This document shows, piece after piece, positions 55,938 through 64,000 of a DNA stretch of 64,000 nucleotides (the stretch's first letter is position 1; each line of letters begins with the position of its first letter). The notes under the pieces were generated by a model, which did no database searches, was not told where the DNA came from, and saw only the letters and a program-made list of their open reading frames with translations. The stretch covers positions 3,203,574 through 3,267,573 of the forward strand of contig NZ_CP025803.1 of the NCBI RefSeq assembly GCF_003352065.1. The letters run 5' to 3'. The position numbers and the translations under genes are program-made. The DNA is from Sulfitobacter sp. SK011. Lineage in GTDB: Bacteria > Pseudomonadota > Alphaproteobacteria > Rhodobacterales > Rhodobacteraceae.

Positions 55938-57110
55938 TTATTTGCGCAAGCTGCGCGCGAATGTACGAATGTCGTTGAGCAGCATTTCGGGCTCTTCCAT
56001 CGCTGCGAAATGGCCGCCGCGGGGCATTTCTGTCCAATGTTGGATGTCATAGATGCGCTCAGCATAAGACCTTGGCGGCCAACGCAGCATTTCCTTCGGG
56101 AAGACTGCACAGCCGGTCGGCACTTCGACGCGGGCCCCCTCTGGCGAGAGAATGCGCCCGCCTTCTTCGCGCCGACCATAATAGATCCAGGATGCGGAAT
56201 TGAATGTGCGCGTGGTGATATAGATCATGATATTGGTCAGCAGCTCATCCTTGGAATGCGCGTTTTCAATGCCACCTACCGGCACATCCGACCAGTCATG
56301 GAACTTTTCCACCAGCCAAGCCGCAATGCCCACTGGGCTGTCCATCATCGCATAGCTGAGCGTTTGCGGACGGGTCGCCTGCTGGGTGCGATAACCGTTT
56401 TGCATGATCTGATCACGGTCGAACTGTTCTTCCCATGCCACCTCCTCGGGCGTTTGCGTCCCGTCGGGATGGCGCATGGTCAGGACGTTGATGTGGATAG
56501 CCGAGCAGGCTGGTGCATGGTCATATCCCAGCCAGGAACAGATCGCGCCGCCCCAATCACCGCCCTGTGCGAGATAGCCGTCGATGCCCAAAGTGTCGGT
56601 CATCAAGGAATTGATGACGCTCGCCATTTTTCGCGGGCCATAGGGGCGCGGGGGGCGTTCGGAAAAACCAAAGCCGGGCAAGGATGGCGCGATGACGGTG
56701 AAGGCATCGCTGACATCGCCACCAAACCGTTCAGGATGGGCCAGCGGTTCTATTAAATGAAAGAACTCGGCCACTGACCCGGGCCAGCCATGGCTGATCA
56801 TCAGGGGCATCGGGTTAGGCCCGCTGCCCGGCTCATAGATGAAATGCATGTCGATGTCGTCGACCGGTGTCTTGAAATGCGAAAAGCTGTTGATGCGCGC
56901 CTCCTGTGCGCGCCAGTCGAAGCCATCGACCCAATATGCGCAAAGCTCTTTGAGATAGTTCATGTTGGTACCGTAGTTCCAACCGCCATCATCCGGCATG
57001 TAGTGCCATGGATAATTAGCGACCCGCGTAAGGATGCTCTCAAGAGCTTCATCTGGGACGTGGAAGGTGAACGGTGTCAACTTGGGATTGGTCTTTATTC
57101 GATCCAACAA
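55938..57110 (-). CDS. Epoxide hydrolase (microsomal type, EHN domain)
   Basis: This 390-residue alpha/beta hydrolase has the N-terminal EHN domain (about 12-115), oxyanion HGWPGS (107-112), nucleophile Asp185 in GGDWGG, and the catalytic His in GGHFAAMEEPE near 369. It opens an epoxide to a diol. The start is TTG with a perfect AGGAGG ribosome site seven bases upstream. It is followed by an aldehyde dehydrogenase and a YeiH exporter and preceded by a MocR regulator on the same strand. Confidence 0.9.
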   Translation of the reverse strand: MLDRIKTNPKLTPFTFHVPDEALESILTRVANYPWHYMPDDGGWNYGTNMNYLKELCAYWVDGFDWRAQEARINSFSHFKTPVDDIDMHFIYEPGSGPNPMPLMISHGWPGSVAEFFHLIEPLAHPERFGGDVSDAFTVIAPSLPGFGFSERPPRPYGPRKMASVINSLMTDTLGIDGYLAQGGDWGGAICSWLGYDHAPACSAIHINVLTMRHPDGTQTPEEVAWEEQFDRDQIMQNGYRTQQATRPQTLSYAMMDSPVGIAAWLVEKFHDWSDVPVGGIENAHSKDELLTNIMIYITTRTFNSASWIYYGRREEGGRILSPEGARVEVPTGCAVFPKEMLRWPPRSYAERIYDIQHWTEMPRGGHFAAMEEPEMLLNDIRTFARSLRK

Positions 57111-57256
57111 AAGGCAGCCTCCTAAAACCGAGCTAATTAGATCAAAGGCCTTTTTGCCCTTGCATATAGAAACCCAGTTAACTGGAAACGAGGACTTGCC
57201 ACGAGAGACAGGTGCGGCCTTTCGAAGGGACAGTTGGATTTCACCTAAAAAGGAAG

Positions 57257-58717
57257 CTACAGTGCAGCCAGAACTTCTTCAGCGATAATTCGGACGCCCG
57301 CTTCAAGTTTGGACACCGGGACATAGGCAAATCCCAAGCGGAAGCTTCTGTTATTGTCATAGTTGAGGAAGTAGTCCCGCCCCCTGTCAACCAAGACACC
57401 GCGTGCGCGCAGGCGCAGAGCCAATTCCGCTGCATCAAACCCCTCAGGACCCGTCAGCCAGAACGATGTCCCACCCTTGGACGCGGTTCGCTGCAACATG
57501 CCGAGATGATTGCTCAGGGCTGTGGTCATTGCGTGCCAGCGTTTTTCATAACGCCGCTCGATATTGCGCAGATGGGCATCATAGTGGCCCAATCGGAAGA
57601 ACAGAGCCAGGATTTCCTGAACGATGGTCGGCGGGTGCCGCATCATTACACCGCGTGCAACGCGTGCCTCGCGAATAATGTCCCGATGGGCGACTATAAA
57701 ACCAAGCCTGAGACCAGGAGATACAGTTTTTGACAGGCTACCGACGTAGATAACACGGCCGGATTGATCCATCGAACGCAAGGACGGTGAAGATTTGGTG
57801 ACATAATTCATCTCTGCTTCGTAATCATCCTCGATGATCATGAAGTCCTTCGCAGATGCCGTTTTTATCAGTTCTTCGCGCCGCGCCGAACTCATCGTCA
57901 CCATTGTCGGGAACTGGTGGCTGGGTGTGGTAAAGACCAGTTGACATCCCTTGGGGATGGCCGATGGGATCAGCCCATCCTTGTCGACAGGAACGCCAAT
58001 TAATTCGTTGCCAGACAAACGGAAGGCGTTGCGCGCGCCAAAGAAGCCGGGATCTTCGAGCGCCACGGGCTTCCTGTTCGGCGCGAATATGGTGCCAAGT
58101 ATGAAGAGTGCATTTTGCGAGCCAAGCGTTATCAGGATCTCGTCCTCTTCGGCATAGATGCCGCGTGTGTTCAGCAACCTTTGCCGCAGTTGCTGGATAA
58201 GTTGGGGGCTGTCACTTTCGACAGAATCGTTGGCCCAAGTAGGCATCTGTTTGCGCCCCAAAGCCTGTCTTGTGCACTCGCGCCAGCTATCGACGGGGAA
58301 CAGTTCAGGGTCGATCTGGTTATAGATAAATGGGTACGGATAGCTGTTCCAGTCCAGAGGATTGACCACGGGCATCAGATTATTGGGCTGAAAAACAACT
58401 GGGCAGGGAGCGATAGTGTTGTTGTCTGCTTTGATCTCGCTTGCCTTTTTCAAAGAGACCATTTGCGGATTCACAAAATAGCCAGAGCGGTCGCGGGAAA
58501 TCAGAAGTTCCAAGTCGATCAAACGGTTGTAAGCCGCGAAAACCGTGTTTCGTGAAACTCCAAACTGCTCTGCGAGTTCGCGGCAAGAGGGAAGTGGGCG
58601 CCCCGGTGCCAACGACTCAGCGGTAATCGCGGCGCTCACTACCTCGCATATCTGATCGCGCAGGCTCAGCGTCGAACTCTTCGGTAGCCTTAGAAATTTT
58701 GGGGCGGTTAAACTCAA
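57257..58717 (-). CDS. MocR-type (GntR-aminotransferase) transcription regulator
   Basis: The protein has an N-terminal GntR winged helix (LRDQICEVVSAAI, GRPLPSCRELAEQFGVSRNTVFAAYNRL) and a C-terminal class I aminotransferase-like domain with the PLP lysine in GSLSKTVSPGLRLGF. Such regulators sense an amine, amino acid or PLP adduct. The TTG at 58717 has a GGGAG ribosome site eight bases before it and gives 486 residues; a GTG at 58759 is the alternative. It lies between the epoxide hydrolase operon and the divergent TRAP transporter and probably controls both. Confidence 0.88.
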   Translation of the reverse strand: MSLTAPKFLRLPKSSTLSLRDQICEVVSAAITAESLAPGRPLPSCRELAEQFGVSRNTVFAAYNRLIDLELLISRDRSGYFVNPQMVSLKKASEIKADNNTIAPCPVVFQPNNLMPVVNPLDWNSYPYPFIYNQIDPELFPVDSWRECTRQALGRKQMPTWANDSVESDSPQLIQQLRQRLLNTRGIYAEEDEILITLGSQNALFILGTIFAPNRKPVALEDPGFFGARNAFRLSGNELIGVPVDKDGLIPSAIPKGCQLVFTTPSHQFPTMVTMSSARREELIKTASAKDFMIIEDDYEAEMNYVTKSSPSLRSMDQSGRVIYVGSLSKTVSPGLRLGFIVAHRDIIREARVARGVMMRHPPTIVQEILALFFRLGHYDAHLRNIERRYEKRWHAMTTALSNHLGMLQRTASKGGTSFWLTGPEGFDAAELALRLRARGVLVDRGRDYFLNYDNNRSFRLGFAYVPVSKLEAGVRIIAEEVLAAL

Positions 58718-58738
58718 CGAGGCGACTCCCTGCCAAAG

Positions 58739-58779
58739 TGGCTTACCATGGCTTTGCACCTTACCCGGCTTTCTGGCTT
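58739..58779. promoter_or_regulatory. Repeated (T/C)GGCTT motifs in the MocR/TRAP promoter region
   Basis: TGGCTT occurs at 58739-58744, 58749-58754 and 58774-58779, with CGGCTT at 58766-58771. The first two copies are ten bases apart, one helical turn. MocR regulators often bind direct repeats, so this is a candidate operator in the divergent region before dctP. Confidence 0.35.
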
Positions 58780-58893
58780 CCGCTCAAGTTTATGCCGCTC
58801 TGTCCTCTTCATTCACTTCATCTGTCACTTTCAAAGAAGACCACGGCGGTAAACAGTGCACCCAAGAAATCTCTGTCAAAGGAAGGTGAAAAC

Positions 58894-59934
58894 ATGAAAA
58901 CGAAAACCGTAGGAAAACTTTTTGCAATTGCAACTGCCATGGCTGTATCGGCGCAGGGTGCTAGCGCAGAAATGGTGTTGAAGCTGGGCACCGTTGGTCA
59001 GTTGGGCATGCCCATCGGCGATGGGATCGAACAGGCGCTGATGCCGACACTGGAAGAAGTGTCCGGCGGTCAGATGCGGATTGAGCCACACTATCGCAGT
59101 TCGCTGTGCGGTGAGCAGACTTGTGGCGAGCAGGCCAATCAAGGGCTGATACAACTCTGGACCAGCTCGACCGCCAACTTTCAAAGCTTTGGTACTTCGC
59201 TGTCGATCTTTGATTTGCCCTACATTTTTAAGTCCGCAGCAGACGCGGACAGAATTTCTTCCGAATGGTTGGCAAAGAAGCAATGTGAAATCGCCGCTGA
59301 AGAGTCTGGCCACGTCTGCCTGACTGTCTATTCAAGCGGTGGATTTCGTCAGCTCGGAAATGCCCTGCGTCCCGTGCATGTGCCCTCGGACATGGAGGGC
59401 ATCAAATGGCGCGTCACCAAAAGCCCGATTGAATACACTCTGATCAGCAATTGGGGTGCCGTGCCGGTCCCATATGACTGGACCCAGCTTTATCAAGGCC
59501 TTCAGACCGGTGTTGTCTCGGGTCAGTATGTGGCGACTCCTTGGCAGGAAATCGCGAAGCTACACGAAGTTGCCAAGTTCTTTACCGAAATCAATGGTTC
59601 GTGGTCTGGCAACCAGTTGTCGATGGACAAACGCCAGTATGACGCGCTGACCGATCAAGAGCGCGAATGGCTCCACACCGCCGCTGATGCATTTGGTCAA
59701 AGCCAGCAGGAACTTGACCGCAAGTGGGTTGCCGACGGCGAGGCCATAATCAAGGCAGCAGTTACGGAGTGGTATGTTCCAACCGAGGAAGAAATCGCGT
59801 TGTGGCGCGCAGGTGCAGTCGATGCCTGGATCAATGCCAAAGGCACATTCGATCCTGAAACGGCCACTCGCGTTCTCGAAGAGCAGGGGATGAATGATTT
59901 CATCGCTCAATTGAAAGAAGCCGGGGCACTCTAG
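58894..59934 (+). CDS. dctP: TRAP transporter substrate-binding protein DctP
   Basis: This 346-residue periplasmic binding protein has a signal peptide (1-25, ending ASA) and the DctP fold: YSSGGFRQLGNALRPV, MEGIKWRVTKSPI with the conserved Arg that holds the substrate carboxylate, and NWGAVPVPYDWTQLYQGLQTGVV. It captures an organic acid-like ligand. The ATG at 58894 follows AAGGAAGG. A long hairpin separates it from dctM. Confidence 0.93.
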   Translation: MKTKTVGKLFAIATAMAVSAQGASAEMVLKLGTVGQLGMPIGDGIEQALMPTLEEVSGGQMRIEPHYRSSLCGEQTCGEQANQGLIQLWTSSTANFQSFGTSLSIFDLPYIFKSAADADRISSEWLAKKQCEIAAEESGHVCLTVYSSGGFRQLGNALRPVHVPSDMEGIKWRVTKSPIEYTLISNWGAVPVPYDWTQLYQGLQTGVVSGQYVATPWQEIAKLHEVAKFFTEINGSWSGNQLSMDKRQYDALTDQEREWLHTAADAFGQSQQELDRKWVADGEAIIKAAVTEWYVPTEEEIALWRAGAVDAWINAKGTFDPETATRVLEEQGMNDFIAQLKEAGAL

Positions 59935-59950
59935 GGCCTTCAACACTAAA

Positions 59951-59980
59951 CGCGGCGTGGAACTCTAGTTCTGCGCCGCG
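59951..59980 (+). other. Long intercistronic hairpin between dctP and dctM
   Basis: Fourteen bases (59951-59964) pair with the following fourteen (59967-59980) around a CT loop; only two pairs are G-T wobbles. No T run follows. It starts 16 bases after the dctP stop and may protect the dctP message, giving more binding protein than membrane subunits. Confidence 0.65.
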
Positions 59981-60032
59981 AAATTCGCTCACCCCATTTC
60001 AATTCGCCAAACTGAACAGGAACAAGGCCACG

Positions 60033-61322
60033 ATGGAAAGCATAGTGCTCATGATCGTTCTGGTGATGCTGATATTGCTCGGCGCACCTGTTGGATTCAC
60101 ACTGATCATGATCCCGGTGGTCTACATCCTGCTCACCGACGCAGCGCCGATGATCCTGATCCCCAGTCAGATGTTCAGCGCTATCGACTCGGTTCCACTT
60201 ACAGCCATTCCGTTTTTCATGTTGACTGGTGAATTAATGACCAGTGCTACGATCACGGACAGGTTGGTCGAGCTAAGCCGTCGCCTGATCGGGCGTGCGC
60301 GGGGTAGCTTGGCGCAAGTCAATGTTCTAGTCAGCATGTTTTTTGCGGGCATGAACGGATCGGTCGTCGCTGACACAGCTACCGTCGGGTCCCTGCTGGT
60401 GCCCGCGATGAAAAAGGCAGGCTACCCTCCAGCGTTTGCCGCGGCGATCACGGCGGTCAGTTCCACCATCGGTGGAATTATCCCGCCCTCGATCATGATG
60501 ATCGTGCTCGCGAATGCGGGTGGCATTTCCGTAGGTGCCCTTTTTGCGGCTGGAATCATTCCGGGCCTCCTGATCGGCGCGCTGCTGATGGTTATCAACT
60601 ACATCATCGCGCGCCGCAATAACTTTGAGCGGAGCGAGGAGCCATTCAGCCTCAAAGCGGTGATGGTCGTGGGCTACAAGTCCTCTTTTGCGCTGCTTAT
60701 TCCGGTTGTTCTGGTCGGATCTGTCGTGTTTGGTATTGCAGGGGTGGTCGAAGCAGGTGCACTGACGGCTACCATTGCGCTGGCTGTTGGGCTTTTCGTC
60801 TATCGCACTATTACCTGGACAAATTGCAAGAGCGCCTTTGTCCGAGCCTTTCGCAATTCGGCAATGGTGTTTATCATCATCGCGGCCTCTGGTCCATTCA
60901 GCTGGTTGCTGACCTCAATGGGGGCGATCAACGATCTCGAGCAATGGCTTCTGAGTTATACTCACAACCCACTATTGTTCGCGTTCGTCCTGGTTCTATT
61001 TATCTGTCTTTTGGGCATGGTAATGGACTCAGCGGCTAATATCATCGTCGTAGGGCCGGTGCTTGTAGATGTCATGGTGAAGGCAGGTTATCCGGATGTG
61101 CAGGCGGCACTGGTCGTGGTTGTCGGTTTCTTGATCGGCTCGGTGACGCCTCCTGTCGGAGTGGCGTTCTTCACGGCCGGAGCAATCGCGAACGTCAGAC
61201 TTGAGAAGGTCGCAGTTGCGATGCTGCCTTACCTCGTTGCGCTCTTCGCGCTGCTATTCGTGTTGATTGTTGTACCCGACATTACGATGTTCCTGCCGAA
61301 AGCTTTGGGGTTCGTGAAATGA
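60033..61322 (+). CDS. dctM: TRAP transporter large permease DctM
   Basis: The 429-residue protein has about twelve membrane helices and the DctM motifs GAPVGFTLIM, AIPFFMLTGELM, NGSVVADTATVGS and IIPPSIMMIV. It forms the sodium-driven channel of the TRAP importer. It comes directly after dctP and before dctQ. Confidence 0.94.
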   Translation: MESIVLMIVLVMLILLGAPVGFTLIMIPVVYILLTDAAPMILIPSQMFSAIDSVPLTAIPFFMLTGELMTSATITDRLVELSRRLIGRARGSLAQVNVLVSMFFAGMNGSVVADTATVGSLLVPAMKKAGYPPAFAAAITAVSSTIGGIIPPSIMMIVLANAGGISVGALFAAGIIPGLLIGALLMVINYIIARRNNFERSEEPFSLKAVMVVGYKSSFALLIPVVLVGSVVFGIAGVVEAGALTATIALAVGLFVYRTITWTNCKSAFVRAFRNSAMVFIIIAASGPFSWLLTSMGAINDLEQWLLSYTHNPLLFAFVLVLFICLLGMVMDSAANIIVVGPVLVDVMVKAGYPDVQAALVVVVGFLIGSVTPPVGVAFFTAGAIANVRLEKVAVAMLPYLVALFALLFVLIVVPDITMFLPKALGFVK

Positions 61323-61386
61323 CACTTAATCACGTCTATATGCCCACCCTTATCGCCATCACAGCTATGATCTTGGGGGCTTCCCG

Positions 61387-61965
61387 ATGCTAACCGCCTT
61401 CAAGTTCATCGACCGCGCTGTCAAGAAAACCCTCACTGCTTTCTGCGCTGTTCTGCTGCTGCTGATGGTTGCTTTCACGGTCTACACCGTCGTCATGCGT
61501 TATGTATTTGAAAATCCGCCTGTCTGGGGGGACCTTTTGACGGTTCTTAGCAATATCTGGCTGGTTTTCATCGCCCTTGCGCTGACAGTTCGCGACAGGG
61601 ACCATATCGCCCTAGACCTGATATATTCTTGGCTACCGATCAAAGTCGCCTTCGTCATTCAACAATTTTGGTCTGTGGTGATCTTCGGGCTGGGTATCGT
61701 GATGATCATCTACGGGGTTGAAGCTGTTTCCACGATGGGCGGCAAATATTGGGAAATGTGGTACTTCGCTTGGGAAGATGGCAGCTTTGTATACAAGCCG
61801 AATTACATGCCAAAGAGCTATGCCATCAGCATTGTCCCAATCTCAGGGTTCCTTGTCAGCGTCGCGGCCTTGGCATCCATTTTGGAGGATAGCCTTCGAT
61901 TAAAGGCTGGTATCTATGAACACGCCAGCGACTTCGATGCCTCCGAAGGGCCCGACCCCAGTTGA
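61387..61965 (+). CDS. dctQ: TRAP transporter small permease DctQ
   Basis: This 192-residue protein has four membrane helices and the DctQ signature (VVMRYVFENPPVWGDLL, VRDRDHIALDLI). It pairs with DctM. The order here is P-M-Q rather than the common P-Q-M. The gap to dctM is 64 bases. Confidence 0.92.
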   Translation: MLTAFKFIDRAVKKTLTAFCAVLLLLMVAFTVYTVVMRYVFENPPVWGDLLTVLSNIWLVFIALALTVRDRDHIALDLIYSWLPIKVAFVIQQFWSVVIFGLGIVMIIYGVEAVSTMGGKYWEMWYFAWEDGSFVYKPNYMPKSYAISIVPISGFLVSVAALASILEDSLRLKAGIYEHASDFDASEGPDPS

Positions 61966-62129
61966 CTTGCCGCTTTTTGGGGAGTGTCCGACTGCTTCCG
62001 CGATGATCGTACGTAGGAAACCTTCGCGCTTGTAGCTGCTGGAAGGAGATTGCACAGCTGCAGGCCGCCACAAAATTGGACCAGAAACAACTGAACAGTG
62101 GTTTGATTTGCATCACTGAACCCAGTTCA

Positions 62130-62490
62130 CTGTAGGCTGATTTTAGGGATCAAACAGGTGATCACCAAGTAGGCGGAGGATCAGGTCGCAGAACTGTCAT
62201 TCAACTTTTCCACTACGCCTCGATGATGGGGTTTACGAATGAAGCAGTCATTGGGTTTTTCAGGACGAACGGCAAAAAAGTCCCGCACACCACCAGTTCG
62301 ATGTAGGCTCGATTTAGCACCTGCAGCGAAAGTCCGGAATTACGGGCCGCAGCGCAGCGGTGGCATGGTAGGATGAGCGGCAGCTTTGGGCCGGAAGCGC
62401 CGATGCCCAGCTAGCTCTCCCCAGTCAGTCTGCTGCACCACCGCATGACCGCTCTGAGCCCTTTTTACCGAATGCTGCGATTTGAACCAA
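62130..62490. repeat. Intergenic repeat copy D, in the gap 61966-62647
   Basis: The 682-base gap after dctQ carries AAAGTCCCGCA (62277-62287), AATTACGGGCCGCA (62338-62351) and GGCAGCTTTGGGCCG (62379-62393), shared with copies A-C with at most one change, and a GAGCCC...ACCGAATGCTGCG end (62456-62481) as in copy C. No gene is seen in the gap. Confidence 0.62.
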
Positions 62491-62647
62491 CGACTGGTTT
62501 TTTTGCAGACTTGGTCATGTTCGCCCGCCTTTATTGTCCCTTTTTGCGTGAAACCAAAATGGGGTTGCAGTCACAATTCGCTCCATTTTCCGCCCCAATA
62601 TAGTCGTGAGGATCATGCAATGTCCTCTTGAATTTCTGGAGCGTGCA

Positions 62648-63808
62648 ATGGCCGATAGGCTGAATGACCTTATTATCAGTGAAGTACTTGCAGATAATGC
62701 AGGTGGAGCAGCCATTGATACTGACGGCGATGGCAATACCAATAAGTCCGATGAATTCATTGAACTCCAAAATACGTCTGGTTCCGTGCTTTCACTTGAC
62801 GGTTATGAAGTTTGGTCCCAGAAGAATAGCCTACTTTACAGCTTTGGCGCGACTGACACCATCGCAGCGCATGGAACCGCGACAATTGTCGGAAATTACA
62901 CTGGCACACCTCCGGCGGGGTACTTTGATGGCGGCGTCTCAGAAGGTACAAATTGGATCCCTGATGGCGAAGGTCAAAAATTTGATTCGCTCTTTCTCGT
63001 AGATACATCCACCGGTGATTATATTGTTCTGTCATACGGTAACCCGCCACGTGCTCCCACATTGCCATCGGGATTTCCTGGAACAAACCAGATCGGCGCT
63101 GGCGAAACGATCGACAGTAACGCACCAAATGGCACAGCATTTGCCCGAGATTCGAACGGCGATCTGGTCGAAGCGTCACCAACGCCTGGATCTCCGGGTG
63201 TACCTTGCTTCTTGCAAGGAACCGCAATCCTCACCGAAGACGGTCCCGTATTGATTGAGAACCTGGAGGCAGGAGCTAGCATCCTCTCTAAAGACGCCGG
63301 CTATGTTCGTCTGGGCGGTGTGGGTAAATTCAGCCCATCCGTCTTGGAGATAAGGCAGCGCCCATCATTGCTACCAATTGCCTTTCCCAAAGGAAGTATT
63401 GGCAATGACCGCGACCTGTTTCTTTCGGGATCGCATAGGGTTCTGGTTGGAGGAGTTTTTACGGAACTGCTTTTCGGCCAGAACGAAGTACTAACATCAG
63501 CTCGCAGCTGCCTAGGGTGCAATGGCGTCCATGTTTCCTCAAAGAACACGGGCCCCATATATTATCACCTTCTTTTTGCTCAACATCAAATTATCTGTGC
63601 CGAAGGATCTTGGGTAGAAAGCCTGTACTTGGGTGATCTTGGCATACTGGCTTTGGACAATCCTGACTGCTGGATCTTTGATGCAGATTCTAGCGCGCCG
63701 GAAGTTCAACACCACCACACCGCGAGAATGGTTCTTAAACGTTACGAGGCTGAACTACTTTTTCATATGAACAAAATGACCTGTGGATTGTTGCCGATGG
63801 CGGCTTAG
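62648..63808 (+). CDS. Lamin-tail (LTD) plus Hint domain protein
   Basis: The 386-residue protein combines a lamin-tail/LTD-like beta domain (residues 5-150: LNDLIISEVLADNAGG, EFIELQNTSGSVLSLDGYE, with an Asp-rich calcium-like loop DTDGDGN) with a Hint domain from Cys187 (CFLQGTAILTEDGPVLIENL) through SGSHRVLV (His263). Bacterial Hint domains of this type sit at the C-end of secreted proteins and may self-cleave. No classical signal peptide is seen, so type I secretion is possible. The ATG at 62648 follows TGGAG. G+C looks lower than in the core genes. Confidence 0.85.
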   Translation: MADRLNDLIISEVLADNAGGAAIDTDGDGNTNKSDEFIELQNTSGSVLSLDGYEVWSQKNSLLYSFGATDTIAAHGTATIVGNYTGTPPAGYFDGGVSEGTNWIPDGEGQKFDSLFLVDTSTGDYIVLSYGNPPRAPTLPSGFPGTNQIGAGETIDSNAPNGTAFARDSNGDLVEASPTPGSPGVPCFLQGTAILTEDGPVLIENLEAGASILSKDAGYVRLGGVGKFSPSVLEIRQRPSLLPIAFPKGSIGNDRDLFLSGSHRVLVGGVFTELLFGQNEVLTSARSCLGCNGVHVSSKNTGPIYYHLLFAQHQIICAEGSWVESLYLGDLGILALDNPDCWIFDADSSAPEVQHHHTARMVLKRYEAELLFHMNKMTCGLLPMAA

Positions 63809-63941
63809 TCCGCAACGCGGTCAGGCGGACCCTGATCGTCCAAACATGCTTTGGCTTCAGTGGGCGTTTTTGACCGACGATACGACCTTTGTTCCAAGCA
63901 GCGCGAAGTGCGTGAATGGCAGGTAAGTTTGGTGTCTCCAT
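63735..63941 (-). pseudogene. 5' stub of a tyrosine integrase
   Basis: The first 40 codons from ATG 63941 match the start of a widespread tyrosine recombinase family, with the hallmark WNKGRIVGQKRPLKPKHVW and then TIRVRL. After 63822 the similarity stops and the frame runs on into the 3' end of the Hint gene on the other strand. The strong GGAGG ribosome site is still present. The catalytic domain is lost, so this is a truncated relic. Confidence 0.75.
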
Positions 63942-64000
63942 GACTGATCCTCCGATCCGCCAATCCATCCCACAACGACAACCAGACATTGACGGGTCAA

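Noticed and set aside
1-64000. CRISPR arrays
   Set aside because: No regularly spaced direct repeats of CRISPR length are seen anywhere in the window.

Overview
The window looks like a chromosomal segment of a marine alphaproteobacterium of the Rhodobacteraceae/Roseobacter group. The evidence is the hisS-hisZ-hisG arrangement with short-form HisG, the XdhA/XdhB split xanthine dehydrogenase, a B12-dependent ribonucleotide reductase, the NirK/NirV/pseudoazurin plus NorCBQD denitrification set, several DUF families common in this group, and high G+C codon use. The genus cannot be settled from the sequence.

1-7.7 kb is a denitrification cluster: norCBQD (minus strand, norD cut by the window edge), a small DUF1858 protein, an NnrR-type Crp/Fnr regulator, then pseudoazurin-nirK-nirV. 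Two perfect TTGCG-N4-CGCAA operators, one in each divergent promoter region, tie nitrite and NO reduction together. 7.7-18 kb is core metabolism: nrdJ with an upstream NrdR-type box, a DUF1489 gene, hisS-hisZ-hisG, slyX and dnaE. 18.3-27.9 kb is a purine salvage/catabolism operon: xdhABC followed by a BMP-type nucleoside ABC transporter, ending in a strong terminator. 28-31.4 kb is a tightly overlapping four-gene unit (aldo/keto reductase, FAD oxidoreductase, DUF938, GH25 lipoprotein). 31.4-42 kb holds dgkA, a dimethylglycine-dehydrogenase-like enzyme, a D-hydroxyacid/gamma-glutamyl operon, an SH3 protein, a quinone oxidoreductase and a BON-MscS channel.

From tRNA-Gln (42.06 kb) onward the character changes. 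There is a serine recombinase with a frameshift-fused DUF3489-DUF2924 partner, two divergent class III cyclases (one membrane-bound, one SAM-cyclase-ATPase), a GYD protein, a BLUF blue-light receptor, a PHB-depolymerase-like esterase, and a catabolic locus (YeiH exporter, aldehyde dehydrogenase, epoxide hydrolase, MocR regulator, divergent TRAP transporter). It ends with a lamin-tail/Hint protein abutting the 5' stub of a tyrosine integrase. Several long intergenic gaps here carry degenerate copies of one non-coding repeat family. This reads as an accessory region built by repeated insertion.

The most interesting points are the two-site NnrR regulon with DUF1858 inside it, a repeat-like sequence translated in frame inside xdhA, the frameshift at the DUF3489/DUF2924 junction, the intergenic repeat family, the epoxide-hydrolase/TRAP locus, and long hairpins placed just behind genes for abundant periplasmic proteins (pseudoazurin, DctP).
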